Shown piece after piece: positions 46,417-60,150 of a stretch of DNA of 64,000 nt; the stretch's first letter is position 1; each line of letters opens with the position of its first letter. A model generated the notes under the pieces. That model was not told the DNA's origin. It did not search any database and worked only from the letters and a program-made list of their open reading frames with translations. The DNA comes from Bimuria novae-zelandiae CBS 107.79 (lineage: Eukaryota > Ascomycota > Dothideomycetes > Pleosporales > Didymosphaeriaceae). The DNA lies in the NCBI GenBank assembly GCA_010015655.1, contig ML976702.1:475061-539060 (forward strand), in the 5' to 3' direction. The position numbers and the translations under genes were made by a program.

Positions 46417-48154
46417 TCACTCCTCCCTGTCTCCCCAATTCTGCCTCCCGACCTCCTCACTCTCAAGAGATAGCTCTTTCATGCCTAGCGACACCAACGC
46501 GCCTACGACTGCAAATCCCGCAAGGACCCACCAGATCGTCCTGAACGACCCCGCATAGGCGTCTGTAATCGGTCGCATCAGATCATTGGACAGCATCACC
46601 TTCCGTAGATCTGGAATGAACGCCACCGCATTTTCACGGTCTCGCAGAACATCCAGAGACTCCGGCAAGTCATCCAATTCCGCAATAGCCCGCCCATACG
46701 TGCTAGTGAAGGCTGTAGCACCACATGCCATACCAACCAGGCCACCGAAAAGGCGAAACGACACCAAAATGCCAGCGGCTAGGCCTTGATCATCGACCGT
46801 GGGGGCACTGGCCTGCATGGTGATAGTCGGGACCGCAAAGAGTGTACCCAGGCCTATGCCGGTGATGATCTGAAAGCCTGCCAATGCCGCTGGTGAAGTG
46901 TTGCGATTAAACAGCGAGGTGAGGCCCATGCCGACCGCGAGGAAGACCCACCCAGCCCAAATTAACCACTGATATTTGCGTGTATGCTCGATGGCCAGCA
47001 TTGCGACCCCGCTCAGCACGACCACGAAAACGCATATCGGGAGCAGTGACACGGCGGACTGGAGGGGTGTCTGACTGAACACAGCCTGGAAGTACAGTGG
47101 CAGGTAGAGTAGCGCGCCGTAGATTACTGCTCCATGGATGAAACCACCAATGAGCGTGACCTTCGCTGTAGTATTTCCGAATATGCGATGAGGGATGCAT
47201 GGCTGCGCTGGATATCGCTCCCACACACCGAATCCGATAAGGAACGCAATACCGATGATCAACGGCACCAGTGTCTGCCACGAGTTCCATGGGTAGATGG
47301 CAGATGCCCAGCTTAGTGGGAGCGTGAAGAGGACCGCTCCTGTGGCGAACAACCCCATGCCGAACCAATCCAGTCGTCGCATTTTCGTCATCAACGAGTC
47401 TTCGAGGGGTTTCAACTTCAAAAAGAAGTACGCACAAGGCGCCGCGATTCCGACAAAGGGCATGTTGTACCATCCTAGCCACCTCCAGCTGGCATACTCG
47501 CTGAACAGTGCCCCAGTTATGGGCCCCAGAATCGTACCGATGGCCATGGGTATTGTGAGGAGTCCTATCCAGAGCGGTCGCTCCTTCAGAGTCGTCATAT
47601 CCGTCACTATGACCTCGCTCAACACGTCTAATCCACCACCGCCTAGGCCCTGCAGCACTCTACCTGCAATCACAGTATTCATATCACGCGCCAACGCGAA
47701 CACGACGGCGCCGATAGAGAACAGCGTCATGCCAACAAAGAGAGGGATGCGGCGTCCGAGAACATCTGAGACGGTAACGTAGATCGGCTGGACGACGGCC
47801 ACGGCGAGCATGAAGGAGATGCTAGCCCAGAAGGCTTCGAGTGTGGTGCCGTTCAGCTGAGTCGTCATACTCTGCAGTCTCGTCAGTTTCATGCGCACTA
47901 AACTGCTGAACTAGTGAAGAACGTACTGGAATTGCGACTGCCAATCCCGTGGCATCAAGCGTTACAAGCAATACCGTCAGCCATAACGACAGCGACGCCA
48001 GCCAAAACCTCCACGGCTTGTTCCAATTCGACACTTCCTTCTCTTCAGAAGCTACTGTGCTCTCCTGGAAGGCTTTCTCGACATCTGCACTCAAGTCTTT
48101 TGCACCGATAACCATAGCACCGCTCTTCGTCTCGACGTTTTTAGCGGCGCGCAT
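46417..48154 (-). CDS. MFS transporter, DHA2-type (14-helix multidrug efflux family)
   Basis: Exon 1 is 48154-47927, exon 2 is 47871-46417, and the 55-nt phase-0 intron has donor GTACGT and acceptor TGCAG, for about 560 aa. Exon 1 ends in the first transmembrane helix with LDATGLAVAIP, the family's first-helix motif. Exon 2 has the loop motif VSDVLGRRIPLF (motif A) and VLQGLGGGGLDVL, then about twelve further hydrophobic helices, and ends in a charged cytoplasmic tail. Family members are proton antiporters exporting drugs or secondary metabolites from the plasma membrane; the substrate cannot be told. No biosynthetic neighbour is visible. The start is the first ATG; the frame is open upstream to 48256 without one. 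Confidence 0.88.
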
Positions 48155-51100
48155 CCCGATGGTCGTTGTGGAAGAAGGGGCAGGAGCCGGCTTTAGTCTA
48201 TCCAAGTAAGCCAAGATGTTGTTTCCAACGGCCGGGGGGAGGGTCGGAGGAGACAAAGCTCGCAGTTGACGATTCAGAAGCTAATTTATCGTCAAGCTTT
48301 CCCGGTAGCTGACGTGTAATGCACCACTGTGCTCGCGCCCGAGGTTTGCAAAGGCGCGCATTCAACAACCCTAGGTCGTTGACCAGACCTATGGAGCAAG
48401 CGACTTTAATCAGCCAGTCACGGCACCCTCTAAGCTCAACTACACAAATCGCGCAAGATCTACCTGCAGATGCGAAGTACGCGGCTGTCGTCCACTTGCC
48501 ATCGCTCTGGCATTCCAGTCGTGCGTCCTTCTCCCAGGAGGTATGAGAACGACGGTAGCAGGTAGGCTGCCCATTCTTCGCCACGATCCTCGTGTTGAGG
48601 ATGCCGGGGAAGGTAAATTCGGTACCTGCTCACCGGCAAATGCAGGTAGCCTGCACAACAGCCACATATACACTCTAGCCCCTCAGCCTCTCGGCTCCTC
48701 ACAGCACCGGAAACCATCCCCACCACAAGAGTGGCTGAACTTCATCCCACCGTCCCACTTATCTCGCTACCATCCCAACAAAAGGTCAGCCTCGCGCATC
48801 GCTCACACCTGTCATCCAAAAACAGCAAGAACGACACCACATCTGGCTAGCGGCTTTTAGTCCTTCATGCCGGGCTGGCTGTCAAACAAATTATGTGCCT
48901 TCAAGCGCTTCTCTAGCGGGTTTTATAAGGGCAAATGCGATGTTCATGTATGGTTTATTGATATCTGCAGCCCGTAGTTCTGCATGTGGTAGAGACCACA
49001 CGCAACCGTGTATCTCGCGAGATGACTCTTCGTAGGCAAGCTGTCAATATCAAAAAAGTTGGGCTAAAGGTCGACTCTACAGAGGGTCGTCATGTCCGGT
49101 GGTCCCGCGGCTTAGTCGCCGCTCTCTAAAGCGAACGAATTAACAAAAAGGGACTGTACAGAAAAGCTTCCAACTTGGATGAATCTTGGCACCATCGCAG
49201 CCTCACCAAGCCACAGCATAACGCAGTACAAGAATGCTGTGATTGTCGAAAACGCAACAATTCCAAGAAGCTGAGCTTCCAACTTGAATACGTACTAAGA
49301 TAGCTTCGGGTCCGCCGGACGTGGTGACCATCTGCAGCTTTTCTGTGAGAAAACGGAGTCGTGGTAGGAACGAACAAGCGGGGCTGCAACACCTGTGGGG
49401 TGTCGTAAACTGTGGTGTCGGACGTGGTTCCGGAGCACTAGTAGCTGCAGTGCATGTCTATCGTGGAGCCTCGGACGCCTTGACTCAGCCGTATAATCAG
49501 AAGTATATCCGCGAGTATGAGCAGCAAGTTGGAAGGAAAGACTGAACAATTGGCTGGCTATGATACCCGTAGATAACTTGGTAAGCTACGCAAGGACATT
49601 CAAGAGTGGTAAACGGTGAGGCTCGGCGTCGACATTCGCACAAGTAGTACGCGACAAGGGTTATATATTTGTCGTTCGAACTTTGTGATAATAGCACCAT
49701 AGCCGTTGGCTAAGATCTGGTTAGAAAGTTCTCGGTGAAGGCTTCAGAAAGGGAGTCACCACCTAGATTTAAGAAGCGTTTGGATGAGTGTGTATGCCAT
49801 ACACAAACGTTGCGCCCATTCCAGGCTGAAAATTTAGCTGTTCATTGGCAACCACATTTGAGCGCGCGCTCCAAAGGGAGCTGAAACATAGTATATCCAC
49901 TACACACTACGCTTACAATTTCCCCACTCACCGACGTCTTCATTACTAGAACGTCGTTTTGTTTCGCCTGCAACCTAGCCCCTAACACACCGCGGCGCTA
50001 AGCTATAGACTTCAGCTGACCACTTACCGTTCTAGATGCGAGACCATGCGTAGGCAGCAACACGAAGGCAAATCGAGAAATTAGGCTCGTGATGCAGTCT
50101 TCCAGTCGCGGTCTCAAATTCGAGACGCGTCGTCAAAGCAAGCAGTGAGGCACGGCTGCCTGCATATTCCAATTCTTCGCGTGCGTCGTGTTTCGTTTGC
50201 CACGCGCGATCACGAGCTCCAACGACCGCCTGTATACAGCATGTCGCTATCCGTCGAAGGACTCTAGGCAACAGTGTCCCGGTTGGTCGCCGGTCAGACG
50301 CACTGATAAGGAGTCCGAGCGATGGTTGCCGGTTCATGGGGTGAAGGATGCAATCATTCGTGGTCCCAGTGGCAGAGGAACGTTGACTCCAGTCATCTTG
50401 ACCTCGCTGCTGAAGAACCAGTGCAAGTGGGAATGAGCAATCGGCCACGACGAGAGGGTTGGTTGGTGACGTGCAAGGATAGCTATAGTTCGCTTTTGCA
50501 CGATAATCCGGCCGGGGAAAGAAACGGGACGGAACGCGGTAACAAATAGCGGACTGTAATGTTAGCAGACATATAATGGAAGCCTGGCGCGGGTCTTGCA
50601 AAAATGTAGGCGACTTTGAACAGCGACGGGTTGTGGAGCCACGATGAGGCTACACTGGGGGGCGGCTATTGATAGTTTGCTTCCACAGCATTGGGGGGCC
50701 ACGCACGGTATGACGCATGAGCTCCGCCCCCTTGCATGCTGCTTGTTTGCTGCTCCAGTGAGGTTGCTTGGAAAAGCCTGTTGTGGTGGTGTTCGCTAAC
50801 ACCCAGGCATGAGATCTCCTGAGAGATGACTCACCACCAAGTTTGAACTACTCAAGAAGTGGCCTCTCGCTGCGCCTACACCGCGATTTTTTTGCTTCTC
50901 TTTCATGGATAATAGCGGAATAGAAGATACAGCTGGCGACTGACACAGTCACCAGACACAACTTGCGTGGTTTCGAAGGCGGCGACAATAGGAGTCATAG
51001 CTGGAGCTGGAGGGGCAAATCCAAGATCCGGGTCTCTGCACTGGCGAACGCGTTTCGTCTCGCCTCTCACCGCTTGATAGTGGATTGCAGCCCTGGACTC

Positions 51101-53898
51101 GCTTTGATCACATGTTTCGTTTCTGGTTCCCAACAAATTAGCTAACGAGGCGGACGACGAGAGTAATTCATCTTTCGGACAAAGCGGGTCTATCGGACAT
51201 CCGCGAGGAGCCTGTCGAAGTGACATGTCAGGCAACGGAGAGTACACAAGCTACTAGGTACAACTCCAGAGCTAAGCGCCTCAGCTCCGCGTGGTCCGAA
51301 AGTATTTGCCACAGGGAGCGCGTTGTATGGGCATTCGCCGCCATTTCTAGACCATAAACGGGTAAATTGTATAGGATCATGTGATCATGCACCGCCACAG
51401 GGCCCTGACGCATAGCGGCTTGCAGGGGTTCGATCTGAAACGCTATTGGTGATGCAACGTAGAGGAATATTTTAGGATTACAGGTGCAGCATGCAGCTAG
51501 GGCCGGCCGTGCATGTATCTCTCAGCGACTCAGCCAGCGCAGCGAACGTGGCCGCCTGGTCTGCGAAAGCTGCAAACCCACCTTAGGGCTGCAAAAGCGA
51601 GGGTGCGTGAACCCGAGCAGGGCTGCGTCATTGGCTTGGCTAGAAGGTACGTATCCCGAACGGTGCATTGGTATCGACGAAGCAACATTCCGCCCGGTGG
51701 CTTTTCCGGCGAAAACAACATATTCAAACGTTGACGCGGCCACGGCGCATTCGTTGAGAGGGATTGCGACAGTGCGTACAAGACGTGCTCTCAAGATAAG
51801 GAGTCGCGATATCGCGGTGAGACTGAGCCAATGGCGCTGATACGGGTAGTGGAGCAAACACAGACTGGGAGTCAGAGCATCCGTACGCAAGGTGAGTTGT
51901 CGAGGCAGTGTAAAGGAATTTTGACGTTTGGAGTGTGTTGCGCTCGGTAAGCGTGCAGCCCGTGGGAGCGCCACAGGGATATAACATGCGATGAGGGCCA
52001 ATAGGGGGTCCGGGAACGTATCCAAAATTCGAAATGATTGTGTGCCAAGATTTCGAAGAGAGATTACAAGGGTGGAAATGGCAGTAGAAACAAAGTCAAG
52101 CAGGAAGCTTTCATGCAGAATGCGGGACCTGGCGTTCCGTTTTAACCAGTGGCTGTCCTCGCACACACGACTTCGGTCAAGGAAACCTGCTTCGAGACAA
52201 GCTTGTCTGCGCACTGGAGATCGTAGCATGTGCGCGCTGTGTTGTTCGCTTCCTGCTATCGAATCATGGGCGCGTGGCTGCGTGAAGATGCAGCAGCGGG
52301 GCCGGCGTCATCCATACACAAACAGGAGACTTGATATTCAGAGTAGCGGTGGGCAGCAGCAGCGTACTCCTGGTAACAATTTGTGAGACATTATCGAGAA
52401 AATTTTTCCCTCGAGCGGAGATTGCTGTGCGGTCCAAGTCCAATACTCGAGGGAGGCTCACACTGAGCCCCAAGCGTGGTCAGACATTGCGGCTCAACTG
52501 GAATTGCGACCGTTGGGCAGGGCATCCCAGCGGCGCCGGGCAAGTCGCCGGGCAAGTCGTTGGGCGAGGTCGAGTTTGGTACGCTTGCTCTCCGCCGTCT
52601 GGGACGGATCCAGATTCCACCCTTCCGCAGCGCCGGCCTGGCGTAGCAGCGAAGCTAGCGAACGTAGTGACAGTTACAAGTGCTGATGGGAATGTTGGCC
52701 GAGTTGGAAATATTGGGCTCTGGTCTTCGGCGGCCGAATGCGTACTTGAGCCCGTCCCGCGTGGAAGGAAGTGGACTGCCGCTGGGGCCAGCGGGCAGCC
52801 TCTCAAGACACGGCCGGGCGGTTGCATTGGGTGCGCATTGACGAGCAGCCACGCTGCCTACCGTTGGATCTTCATGAGGGTGGAGCGCGAGGTACTGCTA
52901 TAGTACTCTAGAATAGAATAGCAGGGAGGCATGCTATCGCCGAGCTGGAGCGAAGCAGCGCGCACACACATGGTGCACGAAACAATGGCACCATGGCGAG
53001 CAGCTAAACAGGGTGCGTGCGAGAGCGTTGCCCAAGCGTGGCACGGCACAGTAAGGAGGGACAACGGGCGAGGTGTGCTTACAGTCACTGGGCCTGCCGT
53101 CCAGTCCAGGGCCGGATATTTGTGTGGGCGTTTTGGAGACCAATATTACCGTGATAATAACAACAAAGCATACGGCTCGAATACGCACGGCGAGTGACGA
53201 GGCTGCCCTCCTGTTCGCATGCCGCCGAGTCACGTCGGGCAGCGATGCGATGATTCGTCGTCGCGGTGATGCAGACTCAGCAGAGGCAGCGTCCACCCTC
53301 GCAGCGAGACTCATACATACGCCGCGTGGAGGCTGAGGCGCCCGTCCCAGCGCACCCAGAAATACACGCTCGGGGTGTAATATGGTAGGAGCACAGTCAG
53401 ACCCATAGATTAGGAATGCGATCGGGGGTGTGTCAGGGGTGGGCAGGTGGCGGACTAGGGGGTAAAGGGCTGCAGGCAGGCCCCAGTCAGACGTGCGTCG
53501 CTTTTGGACCGCGGGCGGAAACCCAAATGCATGCGGTCTGGGTACATAATCGTGCCGAACCCGTCGCTTCGCGCACACTCTCTCCTCTGAGGCTACTTTG
53601 TACCAACACCAAATTACCAAGCACTTCTCAACACCGCGACCTAGGATCCTGACTCTGGATCCTTCTGGCATTTTCTAGCAAAATTACACCGTAAAGCTCA
53701 ATGTGCTGTCGACAGAACACCCTTTCCTTCTCTCCTGCCGTCGAGCTTTCATTCCCATTCTCGCACACCACCCGACAGCGACACACAAACGGATTCTGCG
53801 AACGGTGAGGCGGTGAATTCCCAGCTGTTGCGCGCGCGCCTGGTCTTCTTCCTCTCCTCTTTTCGCTCTCCTACCGGTGACGCCACCACCGCGAAAAT
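48155..53898. other. Long intergenic region without a supported gene
   Basis: About 5.7 kb of normal, roughly balanced base composition. It contains many overlapping open frames of up to 245 codons on both strands (50032-50601, 51522-52229, 52331-52903, 52934-53671), all without family motifs, mostly nested or antisense to one another, and Arg/Ser/Cys-rich in the way of chance frames. No tRNA, LTR pair or inverted repeats were recognised. The final 250 bp, CT-rich, should be the promoter of the gp1-like gene. Confidence 0.45.
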
Positions 53899-55116
53899 AT
53901 GAACTTCGTTCCGCCATACCCCACGCCTCCGCCGGGCTACATGCCCTACGACGCCGCCTACCAGCAGCACGGCCGCACGCCCCCAATGTCGCCGGGCCCT
54001 GGCTACTACTCCCCCCGCTACGGCGCACAAGGAGCCTCGCCGTCGCCGCACGCCTCGCCCAAAGTCCAAGGACACTCGCGACGCGCATCGCACGCGGTCC
54101 CGCCGCAGTACACGTACGCCTCGCCGCGTGGGGGCACCATGCCATCGTACAATTCGCCGCGCTACTATCAGACGCCTCAGCGCACGCCCGAATATGTAAG
54201 TGGTTATTTTGGTTACGCTCAGACGAGCCGGCAACGCCGCGACACGGACGCGACGCCTCTCAAACGCTCCAATCGTGAGAAGGCTCGTCGTCCGTCGGTA
54301 TCAGCGCGCTATGCGCAATCCAAGGACGTCTATGGCGACTACGATTACGAATACGTGCGAGACCCGCCGCCGCCGTACTCACGCCATGCCACGTACGGTT
54401 ATGCTGATTACCATGTCCGCCACCAGGTCCCTATCTATGAGTCAGAGCCAAAAGCGAGCCGTCCACGACGTGCGTCTCACACCCAAAGCCGTCCGCAGCC
54501 GCAGCCGCAATCGCAGCCAGCACCGAAGCGGCCCACGCCAGCATCCAAGACGGCAGCAAAAGCAACCGAAGAAGACGCACGCCGCGCCGGTATCCCCGCT
54601 GGCTACTCGTACAAGAACTGGGACCCCACCGAAGAACCCATCATGCTCCTGGGTAGTGTGTTTGACGCCAACTCCCTTGGCAAGTGGATCTACGATTGGA
54701 CTGTCTTCCACTACGGACCAGCCACCCCCTTGGCTGAGATGGCTGGTGAGCTTTGGCTCCTCCTCATCCAGCTTGCCGGCAAGGTCAAGCGTGCCGAAGA
54801 GACGATGCCTAAGATCCGTAAGAAGGAGAACCATGAGATGGTTGAGGACTTCCTCGAGAGCGGGGAGCGTCTGTGGATCCGCTTCGCTAAGCTCCTCAAG
54901 GTCTGCGAGGACTACATGTGGAAGGCGGCTAAGAAAGAGACGGGAGAGAAGAAGCCTCTTGCTATGGGCAAGAACAGCGGCTGTGAGTTCGTCGACTCCA
55001 TTTTCGGACGCGACCGCGAGCTCGAGAAGACGGAGAAGCTCATGACCGGCATGCGCTTGTGGAGCATGCGGTTTGATGCGAACTGCGAAGAGATCCTTCG
55101 CCATCCTTCAGCCTAG
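53899..55116 (+). CDS. Conserved fungal protein annotated elsewhere as 'vegetative cell wall protein gp1'
   Basis: 405 aa in one open frame. The first 230 residues are a low-complexity Pro/Ser/Tyr/Arg region (PPYPTPPPGYMPY, repeated SPRY and Q-P-Q-P). The last 170 are a highly conserved helical domain: AGIPAGYSYKNWDPTEEPI, then GELWLLLIQLAGKVKRAEE and GKNSGCEFVDSIFGRDRELE. There is no signal peptide or membrane segment, so the inherited 'cell wall' name is misleading; the conserved domain looks intracellular. Function unknown. A 27-nt in-frame segment (54196-54222) looks like a tiny intron, GTAAGT to CAG, but is below the usual size and keeps the frame either way. Confidence 0.85.
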   Translation: MNFVPPYPTPPPGYMPYDAAYQQHGRTPPMSPGPGYYSPRYGAQGASPSPHASPKVQGHSRRASHAVPPQYTYASPRGGTMPSYNSPRYYQTPQRTPEYVSGYFGYAQTSRQRRDTDATPLKRSNREKARRPSVSARYAQSKDVYGDYDYEYVRDPPPPYSRHATYGYADYHVRHQVPIYESEPKASRPRRASHTQSRPQPQPQSQPAPKRPTPASKTAAKATEEDARRAGIPAGYSYKNWDPTEEPIMLLGSVFDANSLGKWIYDWTVFHYGPATPLAEMAGELWLLLIQLAGKVKRAEETMPKIRKKENHEMVEDFLESGERLWIRFAKLLKVCEDYMWKAAKKETGEKKPLAMGKNSGCEFVDSIFGRDRELEKTEKLMTGMRLWSMRFDANCEEILRHPSA

Positions 55117-58100
55117 ACGCTTTGGCGCCGGCGTTTGTCTGGGCTGAGACCATGTTATGGCCTCTCATTGTTACTGCTCTTGTTTTGGTTTGTTTGCACT
55201 CCGTCCTTGCTCTTACTGCGAGATACCCGTGCGTCATTTTCTGCTTTAATGTAATTCTGCACAGCATTTTCTGGACGATCCAATTGTACTGTACTACTAG
55301 GATGAACTTGCATTGGGCGGGTCACAGGAAAAGTTCTCATTTACGATTCCCCATTCCCTTTCCAATCACTTCGATTTCTACTGGTCTTTTATTTCTGTCT
55401 GGCTGGCATCAGAGTGGTTCTCTAGGCGTCTTTAGATACGGGCTTAGAACAGCTCATTGCGGCGACCGCAAGGTCAAAACGATACCACATTTTTTATCAA
55501 TACATTAGCTATTCGCACGCACATTGTCCTCCACTTTGTGATGTTCACCATGACGGTGGCCTCTCCTATCTCCGAACGCGCTTGCCTTTTCTGAAGTTTA
55601 GTGCACCTTCCACATGGGATGTGAGACATCGGCAGGAACGGTACCTCACATTGGTCTCAAGGCCACGGTCTTTTTCGCTCCTTGCTTCTTCTGTACCACC
55701 ACACCTTATAATTACAGCGCCTACCCTTCCCGAAAAAAAAAAAACAAAGCTCGAAATGCCGACGACTCACAGCCCTGCTACGCCTCCCGCCGTGAATTTC
55801 GCGACCCCATACGCCGCTGCGCAATATCCTCACAGTCATTGATTGTGACGGTGGCCAACGAGCGCTTGCATATCCGTTTTCGCCTCGCTATTGGCGTGCG
55901 CTGCGCCTTCTGCCTCGCCTCCCACGCAGCGCGTATGACTGCACTTCGCATCAGCCTTACGCAGCGCATGGAAGCTGCACCGAAGAAAACGTGGAGATCC
56001 TTCGAGATTGGCGTTTAGCTTCTTCACCAAGGTGCTTTTTCGCATGGGCGGCTGACGAAAGCGCTGTGACGCGGGCCGCAGGAGACCAATAACCTCGCGT
56101 CGCAAGTGGCCGTTATTCTGTGAGGGTGTGCGACGAACAAATGGCCTCTCACCCTCGTTCAATGCCGGCTTGCGTCTGCTGATGCAGCGTCTCGATGCCA
56201 CTCCAAAACTGGGGATGAAGCTATCGCACCAGGGCAATGCGACAAAATTAGTCGCAACTTCTGTCTTTGGCTTCGGCGACTGCACGATGCAGACACTATG
56301 CAGTGTGTGAGATCAACCCGTGCTACTGGTAACCCGACACGGGAATCATCAGCGAACAAAAAAGGAGTATGGTTCGTCTTACGCTCGCCTTGGTTTCCGC
56401 CTTGCCTTGGATGTAATCCAGGACCCAAAGTCCTTCTATCTACAGTTCTTGCCCCCAAGGACGGGATCCACATGGGATTACTAGGCGGCAGGAGGCGTTG
56501 AGGCTCTTTAGGGCGTCCAAGGACACCCATGCCAATATCACACACATATTGTCTATGATTCCCGAACGGCGTAGTCGAGGATGATGCACCAAATAATCCT
56601 TCGGACCAACAGCTGTGTTAGATACGGACACCCCCTTACATCTTTCCAGGCAACAGCGTTTGGGAAGCTGCATGTGAACTCTGTTCCTGCTTCGAAAGGG
56701 CGGCCCCCACACCACAAAAAGCAAGAGGCTGGACGGACGAGCGGGATAATCCTCACGCACCGACCGTCAAGACCGACCCGTTCGCGGCAGGAGGCGGAGG
56801 GAGGGCGTACGCCACTTTTCACCAGACAATGAGTGCGCAACCGATTGGCACTGACGCTTCCAGATACATCTCCGCAATCAATATCAATGCGAGAGAGCTC
56901 GACTAAGCATTGATGTTCGACAATTCTTTGTGCTCCCAAATGACCTTGCATTCTTCGCTCGCTCCCGAAACTCGGAAGATGCGCGATACTGGGTCGTTTT
57001 CGTGCAACAATTAGCCACAAATGCAGTAACAAATGTCACCTCGATAAAAGACAAATTCCTGAAAGTTCAGAACACATGTCCCCACCACCAATGTGTTCGC
57101 AGGGATGCCGACCCATGCGACATCTGGCTGGTTCGCATCTGGAGTTGGACCGTTCATGCACGGGACAAGCCAATCCAGACGGGCCGGTGGCCAGTGTTTC
57201 GAAACTCTGCTGCCGCCCAGCATCCGTGCGTTCGCATGCCGGATCATGACGAAGGCCAATCGTATGCCCACTTTTACCCCGCAGCACAGGTTTATCGTTC
57301 GTTCGCTCAACACCATTCTTAGACTTGAGGTGGATCAACGACAGAAGAATGTCACACGCGCGTCATGCGCTCCGCATTCCCAACCACCTTGCAACATGGT
57401 TTTCATTCCTCGGCGCCGCCCGACAGATCTTGACAGCAGAGAAATGGTAATAAATCCAGCGCGAGACCCTGATGGGTCGCAAGTTGGGTCATCAGGCCAT
57501 ACAGGGGGCTTCTTCGGCAGAAGGCGTTGGAATGCGCCTATTCTTGCTTTCTACGTTAGCGGACGGCCCCATAAGCGTTTTGCCTTGATTCATGCTATCG
57601 AGCGATAGGCAGTCCACGAAGACAAGTTGAACGTTAGCGATGTGACGTGTGGAGCTTCATGCGCATCCCTACAGAACGTCACCTGCTCAATGTCGAAACA
57701 TCTCCACCCAAATCCTCTGTCAACCCAATTCAGGATCTGGATACCCTTTATAAAGTAAGTATACCAACGGAGACGCAACACCGCAGGCGTTTGGCTGATA
57801 CACGACTTGCATACTTTGCTACAGAATCCATAGCGTTTGTGCGTCCGCCGCTTCCGCATCCGGGAATTCAACGTCGCCTGTGGAGAGGGGTACTTGTCAA
57901 AGTCACCACGTGCCGGAAGATCATCTCCGCTGTCATATCGCTAGGCGCCGGGCGGCCGTACAATCCCCGTTCGTAATATCACCACGCACAGACTTAGTCC
58001 TAGTCCAAAGCCAGATCTAAAGTACATGAATCCACTACTATACTCTAAGAAAGTGTAGCAGTAGGGTGACCTGAACCGACCCTTATGGGTGCACACTGCA

Positions 58101-60150
58101 CAGCTTGCAGCACTATTTTCTTAATTTAGAGGGTTCGCTGCGCGATGTGGGAGTACAAGGTTGGCTGCAGCTTACATAGCGGAGCATCGCCGCACATGGT
58201 AAAGGTGTGGTGCACGACAGTAGCTCGCTGAGCTCAGCGTACGAGATAAGTTTCGGAACACATTTACGGTCTTACCCGACACGGTCCGAGATGTCCAGTA
58301 TCGTGCCCGAGTGGTGCACCAGTGCCCTCGCTACCCTTCAGGTCAGGCAGTCCTACGACTGTAGATCACGGGATCAGCAACGCAGAGTACTTTGAGCAGT
58401 GAGCAGTACCCACACGAGTAAAGCAGCGCTCAAACGGAGGTGATGATCAGGGAGCTTTGTACCACTCACCAGCTGACAACGCAGTGTAACCTCGACGCTT
58501 AGATTACCCCTCCTCTTCAAAATGCAGCAGCTACCTATGAAGTATCGTGATCCTCTCCGCTTCGCCTTGGCCATGATCCTGCGATGTGCGGCTCTCGCGT
58601 CATCGCCCGCCTGACATCCAGTTACACCATACTCTTCTGCTTCGCCGTTGTGCCCAAACGGTGCGCAGCGCAGCACAGGCAGCACAATGCTGGGAATGTG
58701 GCTTGTTCCGAGAACCAAAGGCGTGTATATTGCATGGCGCTTATTGCGGGCGCCTTTTGGGTATGCGTGCAGCATTCGCTTAAGAGCTGGATTTTCCGTC
58801 CAATGGGGACGCGTCACACGAGAACTATTTCTGGTTGGGCGATATTAACGAGGTGCTTGGTGGAGACGGTGTTTGCTGCACATGACTGTCATGGATTTTG
58901 GGGGAGGCGGAAGGCTCTGTGGCTTTGAGTATGGGGACGCCGGGAACTGCGGAAATGAGCGGTGAGAAGGGTCAGCTTGCGTTCAGACACTTCGGTCAAC
59001 AGTCTACAAGCTTGAGCTTGTGAACAGAGCTAGTCGGTACTCAAGCTTGCGCGCAGACTCGCATTTTGCAAAGAGTGCGAGGTATCAAGACCACGAAGGC
59101 ATTCTTTCTGGAGAGCGCGGAGCCTTCCGCGTACGGGCCCACCTAACGAGAGAAGAACCAAGCAAAGACGATAGCTCGATGCTCTTCTCTCGTTACCGAA
59201 TGAGTTCCTCGGCCCAGAAACGATGTGGCTACGGCAATGTCATGCTAGAAGACTTCCCTCGATTAGCTTCACGAGAACCGGGAATGAGAGTCGTCAATGG
59301 AGAAATAAGGAGACGAATGGTATACCTCATATGGGGTCGTAGCACCTTTCTATCGTGTCGTACCCTTTATATTGTTTACTCACTCATATCTCGCGTAGAA
59401 GCTACTGAGATGAGTTCAGATGGATAAGAGGAATTCGCGACCATCCTGCTGGAAACCTTCAAAAGTCAAGGTACAGATTCAGCTACTACAGCTTGATATA
59501 GTTTTTTCGTGGTACTGCGGGATGAAAAGTACAACGGCCGAGAATATACTTTCTACCTATGTATCGTGCCACTGTGTTGGCTGGATATCACTGCGTTCGA
59601 GTCGTTCTCTTATGCATGTCATCTACGGCTGTTAGTCGCTGTTCATGTTGTATTTACGAAGCATCTTGGATAGAGAGAGAGAGAGCGTGCTGTCATGCAT
59701 CATGTATCTCACTCATCATGTTTGAATCCCGTTTGACGGACTGCTACTCCGCCGCGCTATAGACGAGCGATAACGCGCAACTGAGGGTGTAGGTTGGGCA
59801 TATTCAAGAATTAGTAGCTAAGCCAAAGAAGAGTAGGTAAGTTCAGCTTTTCTTCATTCCTTCACGGGAAGGTGAGAATAACGAGTGACCCACGACTGAA
59901 TATGATAAGAGAGATTCCTAATTAGTGTCCATTTCAGACATGTGTCTAGGTTAATTTTAAGACCCCTGGACTTCTTACGTGTCTCTGTACCCGTGTCAGA
60001 TTCAAGCAGAGTCGCCGCCGTGTATAACTCGATTCGTCCTCATCAAAGTCATAATCAACCCGCCGTCTCCGTCACCGTCTCAAATTCGATGTGCAGATCC
60101 AGCGCACGAGGAAGTATCTGCTCGACTATCAACCCCCTAGTTGTAACAAT
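55117..60150. other. Long intergenic region without a supported gene
   Basis: About 5 kb. The first 400 bp, T-rich, are probably the gp1-like 3' UTR. The rest has normal composition with only short, overlapping, motif-free open frames on both strands. I see no tandem repeats, RNA genes or recognisable transposon ends. Confidence 0.45.

Noticed and set aside
50032..50601. 189-codon minus-strand open frame
   Set aside because: No motif, overlapping frames on the other strand and flat codon use; treated as chance.
51420..51445. GGTTCGA-like tRNA T-loop
   Set aside because: The flanking bases do not form a T-arm stem and there is no A-box or acceptor stem at proper spacing.
51522..52229. 235-codon minus-strand open frame
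   Set aside because: Several equally long frames overlap it and no conserved motif, signal peptide or credible helix pattern is seen.
52331..52903. 190-codon plus-strand open frame
   Set aside because: Looks like chance coding in GC-balanced DNA; a small local repeat (GGGCAAGTCG) lies inside it.
52934..53671. 245-codon minus-strand open frame upstream of the gp1-like gene
   Set aside because: Arg/Pro/Cys-rich without domain features, and its start lies in what should be the neighbouring promoter.
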